From Bacillota bacterium (GTDB lineage: Bacteria; Bacillota; Sulfobacillia; Sulfobacillales; Sulfobacillaceae), in the NCBI GenBank assembly GCA_021797675.1, contig JAJZZH010000100.1, forward strand, positions 1 through 40,370: 40,370 nucleotides of DNA, given 5' to 3'. The notes under the pieces are model-generated. The model saw only the letters and a program-made list of their open reading frames with translations, did not search any database and was not told where the DNA came from. Below are positions 25,649 to 34,773 of this stretch, one piece after another (the stretch's first letter is position 1; each line of letters starts with the position of its first letter). Both the position numbers and the translations under genes were made by a program.

Positions 25649-25830
25649 TGCCGTCGTCCCCTCCATTAGTTCATCAACCATATCAATTTATGTTTCGACA
25701 CGTCCCGCCAAATTCCTGCCGCGCTCTGCTAGCAAACCTTTTTTTTTCATTCTGGCGACCCGGCTCTCAACGCGGCCCGTCTAGCGGAGGCGCAGACCGT
25801 ACGGCCATCGATCCCTCGCTGGGTGACGGG
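25649..25830. other. spacer with candidate internal promoter region
   Basis: The 182 bases between the ROK gene and the binding protein are locally A+T-rich near 25681-25750 and contain a nine-A run on the minus strand. A weak TTGGCG / TAAATT pair with 15-base spacing is the best promoter-like match. No clear palindrome is seen. Confidence 0.25.
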
Positions 25831-26997
25831 TTACCACGACGGCAGCGGTTCGCCGTCGTCTTTCCCCACCCCGTAGACCAATTGACCTAGCCCGATCGCC
25901 GCAGCCCCGATCAAACCGATGTTCTCCCCAAAGGACGAGGAGACCACCCGCAGAGGGCGAGGCCAGTACGCCGTACGCTTCGCGACCTCTTCCATCACGG
26001 GATCGCGCAGCATCGGCCATACCTTGTCCACCCATCCCCCAAGCACAATCACTTCCGGATTGTGGTTGTGGTTCACATTAATGAGCGCCGTGGCCATCTG
26101 ATGCACCAACTCCCTGCGAACTGCGGTCGAGGCATTCCGAAAGACCTCGGTCACCGAGGTTTGCTCCGACGCGCCGCAGTTTCTGCGCAAGGTGTCCTCA
26201 CTGAGATAGATCTCCAGACACCCCCGATTTTTGCACCAGCATAGGTCGCCCTCGGGAACCACGGTCGTATGACCGACTTCGCCGGCGAATCCGTGAATCC
26301 CTCGGTAAATGCGGCCATCCGCCCAAATGCCCGCTGCCATGCCCCGCCCTACATATAAGAAGACGAGCCAGCGGGCATCCCGATGGGAACCCAGCAAGTG
26401 TTCCGCCAGGGCCATGCCCCGCGCGTTGTTGTCCAGGACCACAGGAACCTTCATGGCCTCGGCTAGCCATTCGCCCAGGGCAACATTCGCCCAACCATAG
26501 CTCGGAGCGATCTGAATGGTGGCCGTATCATAGTCGACGATGCCCGAGGCGCCCACGCCCACGCCGAGTAAATGCGGCGGTTGCACCTGGTCGATGATGG
26601 CTGCCAACAATCTCTGCACTTGGTCCACCGTGCGCCGCGGATCGGGTTCCGCCTCCAGGTCGTCGACCGCGGTTGCCACTAAGCTGCCATCGAGTTCGGC
26701 AAGCCCCACGCTGACCACACGCCGCTGCAGATGCACCGCCGCCACGTAATGCGTTCCGCTGGCTATCCCGAGTCCGATGGAACGGCGTCCCACCGCACCC
26801 GGGTGGCTGATTTGGCCTTCCTCGGCAATCCATTTCCCTGTAATCAGGCGGGCGGTGATATTCGTAATCGTCGCTGGCGTCAGTCCCGTGATCTGGGCCA
26901 GATTTTGCCGGGCGATGCCTCGCCGCATGAGAATCGTCCGCAGGACCAGCCGCTGATTCAGCCGATGGGCCGATGCGATATTTTGTCCCTGTTTCAT
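25831..26997 (-). CDS. ROK-family regulator of the cell-wall sugar cluster
   Basis: This 388-residue protein has an N-terminal winged helix-turn-helix (about 14-62, with ARQNLAQITGLTPATITNIT) and a ROK domain. The zinc motif is intact: GEVGHTT (His243) and CWCKNRGC (Cys253, Cys255, Cys260). The catalytic aspartate of ROK kinases is replaced: the segment reads LDNNARGMALAE, with Asn191 where DND is usual. It should sense a ligand without phosphorylating it. It is encoded upstream of the binding protein, NamZ, MupG and Opp genes and probably represses them. Its ligand, perhaps a MurNAc or GlcNAc derivative, is inferred. The ATG has only a weak GGACGG upstream. Confidence 0.87.
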   Translation of the reverse strand: MKQGQNIASAHRLNQRLVLRTILMRRGIARQNLAQITGLTPATITNITARLITGKWIAEEGQISHPGAVGRRSIGLGIASGTHYVAAVHLQRRVVSVGLAELDGSLVATAVDDLEAEPDPRRTVDQVQRLLAAIIDQVQPPHLLGVGVGASGIVDYDTATIQIAPSYGWANVALGEWLAEAMKVPVVLDNNARGMALAEHLLGSHRDARWLVFLYVGRGMAAGIWADGRIYRGIHGFAGEVGHTTVVPEGDLCWCKNRGCLEIYLSEDTLRRNCGASEQTSVTEVFRNASTAVRRELVHQMATALINVNHNHNPEVIVLGGWVDKVWPMLRDPVMEEVAKRTAYWPRPLRVVSSSFGENIGLIGAAAIGLGQLVYGVGKDDGEPLPSW

Positions 26998-27841
26998 GGT
27001 TGCGACCGTCCTTGGCTACAGGCTTCGAGGACCCTCCCCGATCCCCCCAACGGAGCCGGCCACCGTCCCGCCCCAGCCGGCGACCTGGTTGCCGTACGTG
27101 CCCTCGCGACGCCCGTCCTTACCCGTCGAGCCAAATCTTCCACCTCGATCCCCCTAACCAGGAATGGTTGTGAGTGGGCTCAGCACCCGATCCGGTTCGC
27201 GTAACGCTGGGTCAGTGCACCAAGACCACCCTTAAGTGTACACGGGGTAGGCCATGCTCCGGCCCATCCGGCTAGGATATTGCGCACCATTTTCCGCAGG
27301 CGCTACCAGCCCCGCCTGCCTCCGACGCCAGGTCAAGCGGCCTCGCTCCGACGACGGCGATAGCCCTGGCTGCGGCAAACGCTCCAACGACGCCTCGAGG
27401 CCCGCACGACGTTGGCCATGCCGGCCTCGCACCCGCGACCCAGGCTCGCGGAGCCGACACCCCACCCCAGATCGCCCGCACCCGTCGCAAGGGCGCCCCG
27501 GACTCCGACGCAGGCTATTTGGCCGAACTTCACGGCCATGCTCCGCGCGGTCATCCCTTGGTGGTTGCGATGAGCCCTCTCCCTCGGGATCCTACCCTGA
27601 TTGTTCAAGCCGACCTTTGGGAAAGCCGTTTCCGCACTTCAGCGCGCTCGGGGCGATTTATCGCGCCAGCGCCGAGGCGGCCCGTCCATCCATGAACATC
27701 CTGACCACCACGATACAATATAGGGGACGAGTCACCACCTCGGTACCATGAATATTGGCGCGGGCTCCCGGTTGAAGACCTGGACACTGCGCGAGGCGAG
27801 CCGGTCTGCTCACCGGGGGACGCTCCGCTGCCCGCCCTCCG
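26998..27841. other. gene-free G+C-rich tract
   Basis: About 840 bases between the serine hydrolase stop and the ROK start hold no gene I can support. Open frames on both strands have Arg/Pro/Gly-biased products and no ribosome binding site. The tract splits the cluster, so the ROK gene probably has its own promoter here, although I cannot point to a good one. Confidence 0.4.
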
Positions 27842-28921
27842 TCATTGACCGCAACCACGGAGCACTTCGCCATAGAACGCTTGGCGCAACGTGCGGATTG
27901 CTTGATCATCCGGTTGGCCCACGGTGAGGGCATGGGTCCGGTTGGTCAGGCATACCCCCACCAGGCGAGCCGACGGTGATATCACCAGCGCTGTGCCGGT
28001 ATACCCGGTATGCCCGAAGGTGTCTTCGGGCCACGCCACCGACGCGATGAACTGAGGGCACCCGGGACGCATCCAGCCTAATCCCCGCCCAGGCAGCCAC
28101 GTCTCGACCGCCAAGTCGCTCAACTTGGTGGACCACGGCAAACCTGCTCGGTCCAGCCAACTTCGGCCATATTGGAGAACCCCGGCGGCCGTACCAAAAA
28201 GCCCAGCGTGGCCCGCCGCCCGTCCCAGCCGATACGTCACCAGGTTTTGCGCCTCCCCCTGAACAACGCGCTGACGCACCGGACACACCCGGGTTGCCGC
28301 CACCAAATCCCGCTGGGGATCCACTCCGGTCCGGAAGTCAAGACCTAGCACGCCGAAGACGCGCTCGTTCACCCAATCAAATAACGGGCGGCGGGTCGTT
28401 GCCTCGCACATCCACCCCAACAAAAACATGCCGACGTCGCTATAGCGAGACTCCCCGGGGCATGGGCTGGGCACGATGCCAAGGATGCTCCGACGGATAT
28501 CCGCTTCCTCGCCCGGCGGCTGAATTTCCGGGAAACCTGATGGCAATCCCGCGCTGTGGGTGAGCAATTGCTTTACGGTCACGTCCGCCAAGGGGTCGGG
28601 GGCTTGCCGCAGAACATCGCCCAGCCGAGTTTCCAGGGTCCACACCTGGTCTTGGACCAAGGTCAACACGGCGGGCACGGTAAGGATGACCTTGGTCAGC
28701 GACGCCAAGTCGAACCAGGTGTCCAACGTGACGGGCTGGCCTGCCCCGTCCCAGCGCGTCACTCCGGAAAATCCCCCCGCGGTCTCATCATGGCAACGGA
28801 CCGCGAAGCTCGCGCCGGCAATCCGGAGGTCCTCGGTGTAACGCGATACGATGGTTTGGAGGTTCTCGCTCAGCATGGCCAACGCAGGGCTTCCTTGTTC
28901 TGATTTCTCATGGTGTCGCAT
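27842..28921 (-). CDS. beta-lactamase-fold serine hydrolase (class C/YbbE-like)
   Basis: This 359-residue protein belongs to the beta-lactamase/penicillin-binding S12-type family. The SxxK motif is SLTK (Ser74, Lys77), the second motif is YSD (160-162) and the third HTG (304-306). QLLTHSAGLPSGFP is the family-typical loop. Proteins of this family are D-Ala-D-Ala peptidases, esterases or, next to namZ in Bacillus, the YbbE/AmiE protein linked to cell-wall turnover. No signal peptide is seen, so it may work on internalised fragments, which is unusual. It follows the metallohydrolase gene by 79 bases. GAGGAAAAGTGAGG precedes the ATG; an ATG at 28876 is an alternative. Confidence 0.83.
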   Translation of the reverse strand: MRHHEKSEQGSPALAMLSENLQTIVSRYTEDLRIAGASFAVRCHDETAGGFSGVTRWDGAGQPVTLDTWFDLASLTKVILTVPAVLTLVQDQVWTLETRLGDVLRQAPDPLADVTVKQLLTHSAGLPSGFPEIQPPGEEADIRRSILGIVPSPCPGESRYSDVGMFLLGWMCEATTRRPLFDWVNERVFGVLGLDFRTGVDPQRDLVAATRVCPVRQRVVQGEAQNLVTYRLGRAAGHAGLFGTAAGVLQYGRSWLDRAGLPWSTKLSDLAVETWLPGRGLGWMRPGCPQFIASVAWPEDTFGHTGYTGTALVISPSARLVGVCLTNRTHALTVGQPDDQAIRTLRQAFYGEVLRGCGQ

Positions 28922-29000
28922 TCATCCTCACTTTTCCTCGCCTTTCACGGTTATGCTCTCTTTCCGATCCGCCACGTCCGAACCCACGCGGTTCAATGCT

Positions 29001-30656
29001 TTATTCAGATTCTTGCCGGGGCGACCAGCGTTCCCGGTCCGGCCACGGCAACACCTCGTCCGCGGGGGCGACGGCCAGGTCCTGCGGAAGTCTTATCACG
29101 ACGCCCTGGCTAGCCAGGGTTCGATCCCCGAGCGATATCCCCGATATTCCTTCGACCGAGAGGTGCACCGTGGGCTGGGTATTGTCCTGACGCACGAGAA
29201 TTTCCAACCCTGGGGTCTCTGTCCGGTCTGCCTTGCGGGGAAAATAAAATTGTAACGAACCCCGGCGGCCCGAAAAATGATATAGGTCGCCCCCATACTT
29301 GGCGGTCAGCAGCCCGTGGTCCCTGCACCGGACCCGTTGAGCCCCTACCATCGCGAGTTCGCCATGAACGTCTTGAGCCCAATCCTTGCCTTGGATCGCG
29401 AGGGCGATCCGGAAAACCCCTGGCCCAACCCGATCCACCGACAGCTCGGCTGCGGGCGCTTCGGCATTCGCACGATACGGCCCAGATGCCTGGTAGGTCG
29501 GAACCATCTCCGCCACGATGGCCACGGGTGCGGTCTTCGACCGGGTTATCCCGCTCTCCCGCCAAAACGGCGAGGTCCACGCCTGGTGCCCGTCCCGTTG
29601 CCGTACCCGTACGTAGTAAAAGGCGGGGCCCGACACCTCGGGTAGCGCGCAGGCAAAGGTCACCCGGTCCGATTCAGGAACCGTCCGGAAAATTGTCCGC
29701 TGGTTACAATGCACCGTCACCTCCGCCAAAAGCCCGGTGCCAATAACCTCCACCTCCATGGTGGGGTCAGCGGACCGGATCGGGTCCCCCATCATGGCGT
29801 TTCCCACCGTGGCGCGAAGAGATATCCTGGCTCCGGTGGTGGCATAAGTGTGCCGAGTCCGAATCGCTTCCCACAGCGATTGCCGGGTCAATGCGTCCGC
29901 CCAAATCGCCGTGATGCCTCGAGTATTGCAGGTATCGTCACCCAAGTGGGCAACGTTGGGGGGGGCCAGCGGATTTTGCCCCATCGGCTCGGTTCCAACC
30001 ACATTGGATTTTACGCGGCCGCCAAAGGTGGGATTGCCGGGTCGACAGTCGTGGCTATCGCTGCCGCCTACGAAACCCAAACGGTAGCCGTCCTCCAAAA
30101 CTTCCGAAAGAAACCGGCCCGGCAGCAGATTGGAAATCCTGGTTTGTCCCGGGGATTGGTAATGAAGAAAATTTCCCCATAAAGACGTCACCTCGGAAAC
30201 CGGCTGAAAACGCGGATGATAAAATGCCCAGTCTATGGCGAATTGGCTGACGGCGACGTGGTGCGGGATACTGAACGCGTCAACGCCATCCTGTTCCCAT
30301 TGATTCCAAAGGGTCGACGGCGTGATGAATTCCCCGTCCTGGCCGCGCGCCCGAATGAGCGGACCCTCCGTCCCCGGAAAATAGACGTTTTGATGCCCAT
30401 AGCGGTTATTCGTCCACTCATAGCCCAACAACGGAACAAAATGCCCCGGTTGGTATTGGTGCTGCACTTCGCCTTGAATCCTGGCCCAGGTCTCATCATC
30501 CAGTGCACGATCATGTTCGGTGAGCGCCACGAAGTCAAGACGGGAAACCCATCGAGCATATTGCAAGAGCTCCTCGGGCATACAGCTGGGACAATTCTTC
30601 CAGTAACACGGCGAGACACTGCCATGCGCGTGCAGGTCACCAAAAAACAATTCCAC
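29001..30656 (-). CDS. CehA/McbA-type PHP-fold metallohydrolase (DUF3604-like)
   Basis: This 551-residue protein carries a PHP-type metal-binding domain in its first 260 residues. FFGDLHAHGS supplies His9 and His11, LTEHD (46-49) the next ligands, PHH (131-133) a pair, and GSDSHD (198-203) the closing site. CehA/McbA relatives hydrolyse carbamate, amide or phosphoester bonds. CYWKNCPSC near residue 20 adds a three-cysteine cluster of unclear role. The C-terminal half is beta-rich and may bind substrate. The GTG at 30656 has AGAGGTGAT five bases upstream; GTG at 30665 lies within that site. No signal peptide is present. It is co-oriented with the serine hydrolase and may share its substrate. 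Confidence 0.78.
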   Translation of the reverse strand: MELFFGDLHAHGSVSPCYWKNCPSCMPEELLQYARWVSRLDFVALTEHDRALDDETWARIQGEVQHQYQPGHFVPLLGYEWTNNRYGHQNVYFPGTEGPLIRARGQDGEFITPSTLWNQWEQDGVDAFSIPHHVAVSQFAIDWAFYHPRFQPVSEVTSLWGNFLHYQSPGQTRISNLLPGRFLSEVLEDGYRLGFVGGSDSHDCRPGNPTFGGRVKSNVVGTEPMGQNPLAPPNVAHLGDDTCNTRGITAIWADALTRQSLWEAIRTRHTYATTGARISLRATVGNAMMGDPIRSADPTMEVEVIGTGLLAEVTVHCNQRTIFRTVPESDRVTFACALPEVSGPAFYYVRVRQRDGHQAWTSPFWRESGITRSKTAPVAIVAEMVPTYQASGPYRANAEAPAAELSVDRVGPGVFRIALAIQGKDWAQDVHGELAMVGAQRVRCRDHGLLTAKYGGDLYHFSGRRGSLQFYFPRKADRTETPGLEILVRQDNTQPTVHLSVEGISGISLGDRTLASQGVVIRLPQDLAVAPADEVLPWPDRERWSPRQESE

Positions 30657-30769
30657 TGCAATCACCTCTCGCTTCGCTGACGGGCTTGACGCACTGAACA
30701 GTCCGCATCAAGATATCGCTGCTCATTCAATATCGCCGATTTTAGTTGTTTTAAATGATTTACCAATGA

Positions 30770-30802
30770 TTGAACGGTAGCACACATTCAAAGTTCGGTC
30801 AA
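30770..30802 (-). promoter_or_regulatory. candidate promoter for the metallohydrolase gene
   Basis: On the minus strand TTGACC (30797-30802) and TACCGT (30774-30779) are 17 bases apart. An inverted repeat, TTGAA/TTCAA (30770-30791), overlaps the -10 and could be an operator. The region is the most A+T-rich around. Confidence 0.4.
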
Positions 30803-30836
30803 CTCGCTCTTGGTTGCCAATCCTTCTTATGATTCA

Positions 30837-30863
30837 CATGACCCGCATGACCCGCATGACCCG
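30837..30863. repeat. 9-base tandem repeat, three units
   Basis: CATGACCCG occurs three times in a row near the end of the degenerate BNR gene, where one frame would encode repeated Gly-His-Ala. Confidence 0.8.
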
Positions 30864-30956
30864 CATTGGGCAGCACATCGTTCCATCCCTTGGGCAGCGA
30901 GGGGTTCGGGGACCGCCCGAGAAGAATCCATAACGACAGCCAGGTTGGCATGGCCT

Positions 30957-32226
30957 CTACCCCGGGGTGCAGGGTGGGGTCGGCCAACACCGGAGCACAG
31001 TCCAATGCGGCGACGTGCGTGCGTTGGCGATCACCGCTTTGGTGGAGGGACGGACCGCCACGATGGCCGTCGTCGTGGACGCACCGACCACGGTCGCCGA
31101 CTCCCGATAGCCAGGTTCCGCCGTCACCGCGTGTCTTGCCGAGCGACCGACCGCTGCGGTGGCCAGGGACGTTCGTCGTCGCCGGAAGCGGTGGCTTCCC
31201 AAGATTCTTCGTGCACATACGAGGCATAAGCGCTTCGTCATCGGCGTTGAGCAGGACCGACGAAACTTCCGGACCGCCGTTCTCTGTGCAGTGGGTGGGG
31301 TACCCGAATTTCTCGGCGATTGGGGTGATCGCGGTCGCCGAGATCGCCTTCCAGGTGCGCCCGCCGTTTTCGCGCGCCAGAAAGCTTCCAAGCGTCTGGC
31401 TCGGCATCGCCACCCGGAATCCCGCGTGGGCAATGGGATTGGCGTTCGACGCGCTGTCCACCGTCTTGGGGATGAGGAGCTCCTCCCACGTCAACGGAGC
31501 CAGCACATGCATGGCGGTCGGAGCGAAAGCCATGGTGGCATCATCGTGCGTAAACAGGTAGCTGATACCGACATGACCAATGCCCATCCAGACATTGGAA
31601 GCAGGGACTCGGAAGGCTCCCGACCGGTGCCCGGTCAACGACTGCGTCAGCCTTGCCGCCACGGGGCTGGAGGTCTTGCCGTGTTGTGACCAGGTGAGGT
31701 TGCACGAAAACGGCACGCCGATAATTTCCGTCAAGGGGGCCCCACCGGTGGCATACACCGTTTCTCCCGGCTTGGCCGCCGAAGGCGACCAGCGCAGATA
31801 GGGTTGGGGTGCGAAAGCCGAAGGAACCTGGGTGAGATTGAACGTGGCCTCCGCCTGGCCCGGGGTTTGGGCGCAACCAATGACGGAAAAAGGCGCTACG
31901 AAACCGTTGATGGCGACCGAATAGGATCCGTCGACCAGTACATGCGTTCCGTTGGGCGTAAGCCAAGCGGTTTCTGGCACCTGGAAGGTGGCCGTAAAGT
32001 GCCTGGGGCCGGTCCGAGACCATTTCGCATTGGCAGCGGCATACTCGAGTCCGTCGGCAAGACCCCCAAAGGCGATCGCTTCATTACAGGGTCTTCGCCG
32101 AGAACCTCTCCAGACTGGGGATGAATCCGTGAATGGTGACCATGGTACCTGGCGGTCCCGCATCGGGACTTCGTGCTCTCGTGTATCGAAGGCACGGACT
32201 CTGCCTGAAACCCGTCCCCAGGGCAC
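30957..32226 (-). pseudogene. degenerate BNR-repeat (sialidase-like propeller) secreted protein
   Basis: The minus strand encodes protein-like beta-rich sequence from about 32100 down to 31170, including ENGGRTWKAIS, a BNR/Asp-box motif (S/N-x-D/N-x-G-x-T-W). It then appears to shift frame. The original frame continues to 30799 with poor composition, while the neighbouring frame gives YRESATVVGASTTTAIVAV and NARTSPHWTVL down to a stop at 30957. The start is also damaged: a good GGAGAGGTGAT at about 32290 leads either to a stop after nine codons or into a different frame at a run of seven G. No intact signal peptide remains. A single long gene of 475 codons is the alternative. Confidence 0.5.
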
Positions 32227-32680
32227 CTGAAATTCCCCATGTTGCGCCGCGAAGCGCCGCTACAAAAGCCCCCCCACTTCGTCACGCATCACCTCTCCTT
32301 GGTGGATATCACGCCATGACATCCTTAGAAGTTACCCAGCGAGGAAAAGTTGTCGCAAGAAGAATAGGTTAGTAGGACGAGCTCAGAAGAAATCCCTGTC
32401 AGCGAGAGGGTCTCCCCAGAACTCCGATCATCGTCGCTGACCCAACGGAATGATTTCGCCTTCGGCGCCATGCTGGCGACGACCCCGAAAATATGGAAAA
32501 GACGCGGCTGGGTGCAACTGACCGTGGGCCGCACCCGGTTGCCCCTGCCGCCACGAGTCGCCAGACGACTCGCCATCGAATCTCACCGCGAAACCAAATC
32601 ACCGACCCAGGCGTTATTCAAGTAGCGGCGGGCGGACCCTGGAGCGTGGAACGGTACGCAACAGCATGGAGGAATGCACA
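32227..32680. other. intergenic tract with possible short ORF
   Basis: No firm gene lies here. A plus-strand frame ending at 32625 gives KIWKRRGWVQLTVGR and more basic sequence; from its ATG at 32470 it is 51 codons, without a ribosome binding site. The 3' part presumably holds the promoter of the following secreted-protein gene, but no clear -35/-10 pair is visible. Confidence 0.3.
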
Positions 32681-34738
32681 GTGCAACATCGGTGGAAACT
32701 CGTGGCCGTGGGCATGGGGGCTCTTCTCATGGCAGCGCCGGTACCGAGCGAAGCGGCTTCCGTCCCCAGCTGGGGCGCACACGTGGGTGCCTCGACTCCG
32801 GTTCAGGGGCTGCCCTCGTCCGGGCCGTTTCAACTGGTGCAGGACGGATCCGGAACCGGCAACTGGGTACTAGGCCCAGGACGACGACTGTGGAAACTCC
32901 AATCCACCTCCGCCGGTCTAACCGCCATCGACCAGGCCATACTGCCCGCAGGTCGCTTGGTCCCTTGGACCGACGGCCAAATGGCGTTGGTGACCGCGAA
33001 TCAGGTCCGATGGATCGGGCCCTCGGGAACCCTTTTGCCCACCGCCACGCCTATTCCCAAGGGATGGCGGTGGGTTGATGGCGCCGGCATCCAGATTCGG
33101 CGTGGCAGGCGCATCTTCGAGTTGACCGCCCGGCACACCTGGAGGTCCGTGGCGACGCTACCGACCGTCCACCGAGGTCATCTGGCGGGCGTGGCCGTGG
33201 TCAATGAAGACCCGTACCACACGGGACCCGACTCCAGCGGATCTCCCCTGTATGCGATCTGGCGGCAAGGGTCGCAGACGGTGCTGGACAGTTTTGACGC
33301 GGTGGACGGTTGGCGAGCGCATGCCCTGCCCCTGGTCAGGCCACACCTATCAGCGGTCTCGAACAAGACGGTGTTGATCGGAAGCCGCCCCGTTACCGCG
33401 CTGACCGTGGCTCCCACCGACGACCTCGCGACCGAAACAGGGTATCATCACCAGACCATCGGTTCGTTGAACGAACATAGCCCTATTCTGACGACCGTGC
33501 ACGGCGGCGTCATCGCGGCTTGGTCGCCCACGTTCTTTCCTGGGGAGCGCAAACCCCTCTTCACGGTCCGCGGTGTTCAGGTTCTGGGCCAAGCCGACGA
33601 GGAGATCCTGTATCGGCCGACCGCCACGACGGTGGCGCTGGTATCGTTTCAACCCCCGCCCTTTCCCCCATTTGCCCGGCCGCAGCCGATCGGGCCGACT
33701 TGGAAAGAAACCCTCGTCCGTCGGGAGCCCGAGGGATGCGATGCATATCTGGTGGGCCGCCGATGGATTAGCTACCAAAGTGAAGATTCCACCATAACGG
33801 TGGCGCGGAAGGCTTATGCCGTCAGTCCCGGGGAGAGCGTGGCCGACCATCGGCGGCTCTGGCTGGTCAGCGCCAACGCTATCTGGGAAGTGGGGCCCTC
33901 GGGTCCGCCCAGGAAGATACCGTGGCCGAAGGGGCTTGGGCTAGGATTGGGAAAGCATTGGCTGCAAGAGGTATTCGCGGTAGCATCCGGCCCCACGCTT
34001 TACGCTGCGGTGGGCAAAGACATTCCAGGCAGCGTGTCTTCGAACAGTCAAAAGAGTCCGCTCGTCCACGCCGTGCTGGTCGAGGTCGCCGGACACCGCG
34101 CCTCCGTGCTGACGCAGTATCCGAAAGTCGAAGGCGCGGTGACCAGTCTCGCCGCCAGTCCCGACCACAGGCTCTACGTCGCACTCTACACCGGCCACCA
34201 CAACGTGAATTACTCCATGAACCTGACCGGTAAGAGCGTTCTCGCCGGTTACAACCTCAAAACCCATCGCTGGCGGTCGGTGCCGGTTCCGCCCGCCCTC
34301 TATCAAACGAATTACCCCCACAGTCTGCGCGGCGAGTCGATCATCAGTCTGGTGGTGCTACCGGGACCGCGATTGTATTTTCTGGTGCAGTTTAATCCAA
34401 ACGGGGAGGACATGGGGCTCGGCGGTACCGTCTGGGCGTTGCACCGCGACGCCGTGCACTACTACAATTTGCCGGCATATCCCATGGAGGTGCCCTACGC
34501 TCTCACGCTGGCTCCGGGAGGGCACGGGGTGCTGGTCAATGGTGGCAATACACTGGCCTTGCTGCGTCCGCGGGAGGGATTGGGGTATCTCGGGGAGCAG
34601 GGACTGGATGCGACGGAATGGTTGGGAACGCGGTTTCTCAGCGAGGTGCCGACCACGCACGAAACGTCCGTCTATGCAGTGCAGACGCCACCCCTACGGC
34701 CCAAGTTTTTGCTTCATGAAACTGTGGTGTGGCCTTAA
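32681..34738 (+). CDS. secreted protein of unknown function, probable beta-propeller
   Basis: This 685-residue protein begins with a Sec signal peptide (positively charged QHRWK, hydrophobic to about residue 21, then PSEAASV). The mature part is rich in short beta-strand repeats with Trp and Gly, such as GPGRRLWKLQST, PLYAIWRQG, TLYAAVGK and DHRLYVALYTG. These suggest propeller blades of an NHL/WD-like type, but I recognise no named family or catalytic site. The GTG at 32681 is the start because GGAGG lies eight bases before it; an ATG at 32666 actually overlaps that site. It is flanked by remnants of other secreted BNR proteins, so the area may be an exoprotein island. Confidence 0.7.
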   Translation: MQHRWKLVAVGMGALLMAAPVPSEAASVPSWGAHVGASTPVQGLPSSGPFQLVQDGSGTGNWVLGPGRRLWKLQSTSAGLTAIDQAILPAGRLVPWTDGQMALVTANQVRWIGPSGTLLPTATPIPKGWRWVDGAGIQIRRGRRIFELTARHTWRSVATLPTVHRGHLAGVAVVNEDPYHTGPDSSGSPLYAIWRQGSQTVLDSFDAVDGWRAHALPLVRPHLSAVSNKTVLIGSRPVTALTVAPTDDLATETGYHHQTIGSLNEHSPILTTVHGGVIAAWSPTFFPGERKPLFTVRGVQVLGQADEEILYRPTATTVALVSFQPPPFPPFARPQPIGPTWKETLVRREPEGCDAYLVGRRWISYQSEDSTITVARKAYAVSPGESVADHRRLWLVSANAIWEVGPSGPPRKIPWPKGLGLGLGKHWLQEVFAVASGPTLYAAVGKDIPGSVSSNSQKSPLVHAVLVEVAGHRASVLTQYPKVEGAVTSLAASPDHRLYVALYTGHHNVNYSMNLTGKSVLAGYNLKTHRWRSVPVPPALYQTNYPHSLRGESIISLVVLPGPRLYFLVQFNPNGEDMGLGGTVWALHRDAVHYYNLPAYPMEVPYALTLAPGGHGVLVNGGNTLALLRPREGLGYLGEQGLDATEWLGTRFLSEVPTTHETSVYAVQTPPLRPKFLLHETVVWP

Positions 34739-34773
34739 CGGTGGCCCACCCTGCGGCACGAAAGGATGGATGA

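Noticed and set aside
25739-25747. Run of T considered as an intrinsic terminator
   Set aside because: On the plus strand no stable stem precedes it and no plus-strand gene ends there; on the minus strand it is a run of A upstream of the binding-protein gene.
17246-26997. Reading the Opp cluster as a plain nutrient-peptide importer
   Set aside because: NamZ and MupG between the binding protein and the permeases make a cell-wall sugar role more likely, though peptide import is not excluded.
30837-30863. Tandem repeat considered as a CRISPR-like array
   Set aside because: Nine-base units directly adjoining, with no spacers, are simple slippage repeats. No CRISPR array or cas gene was seen anywhere in the window.
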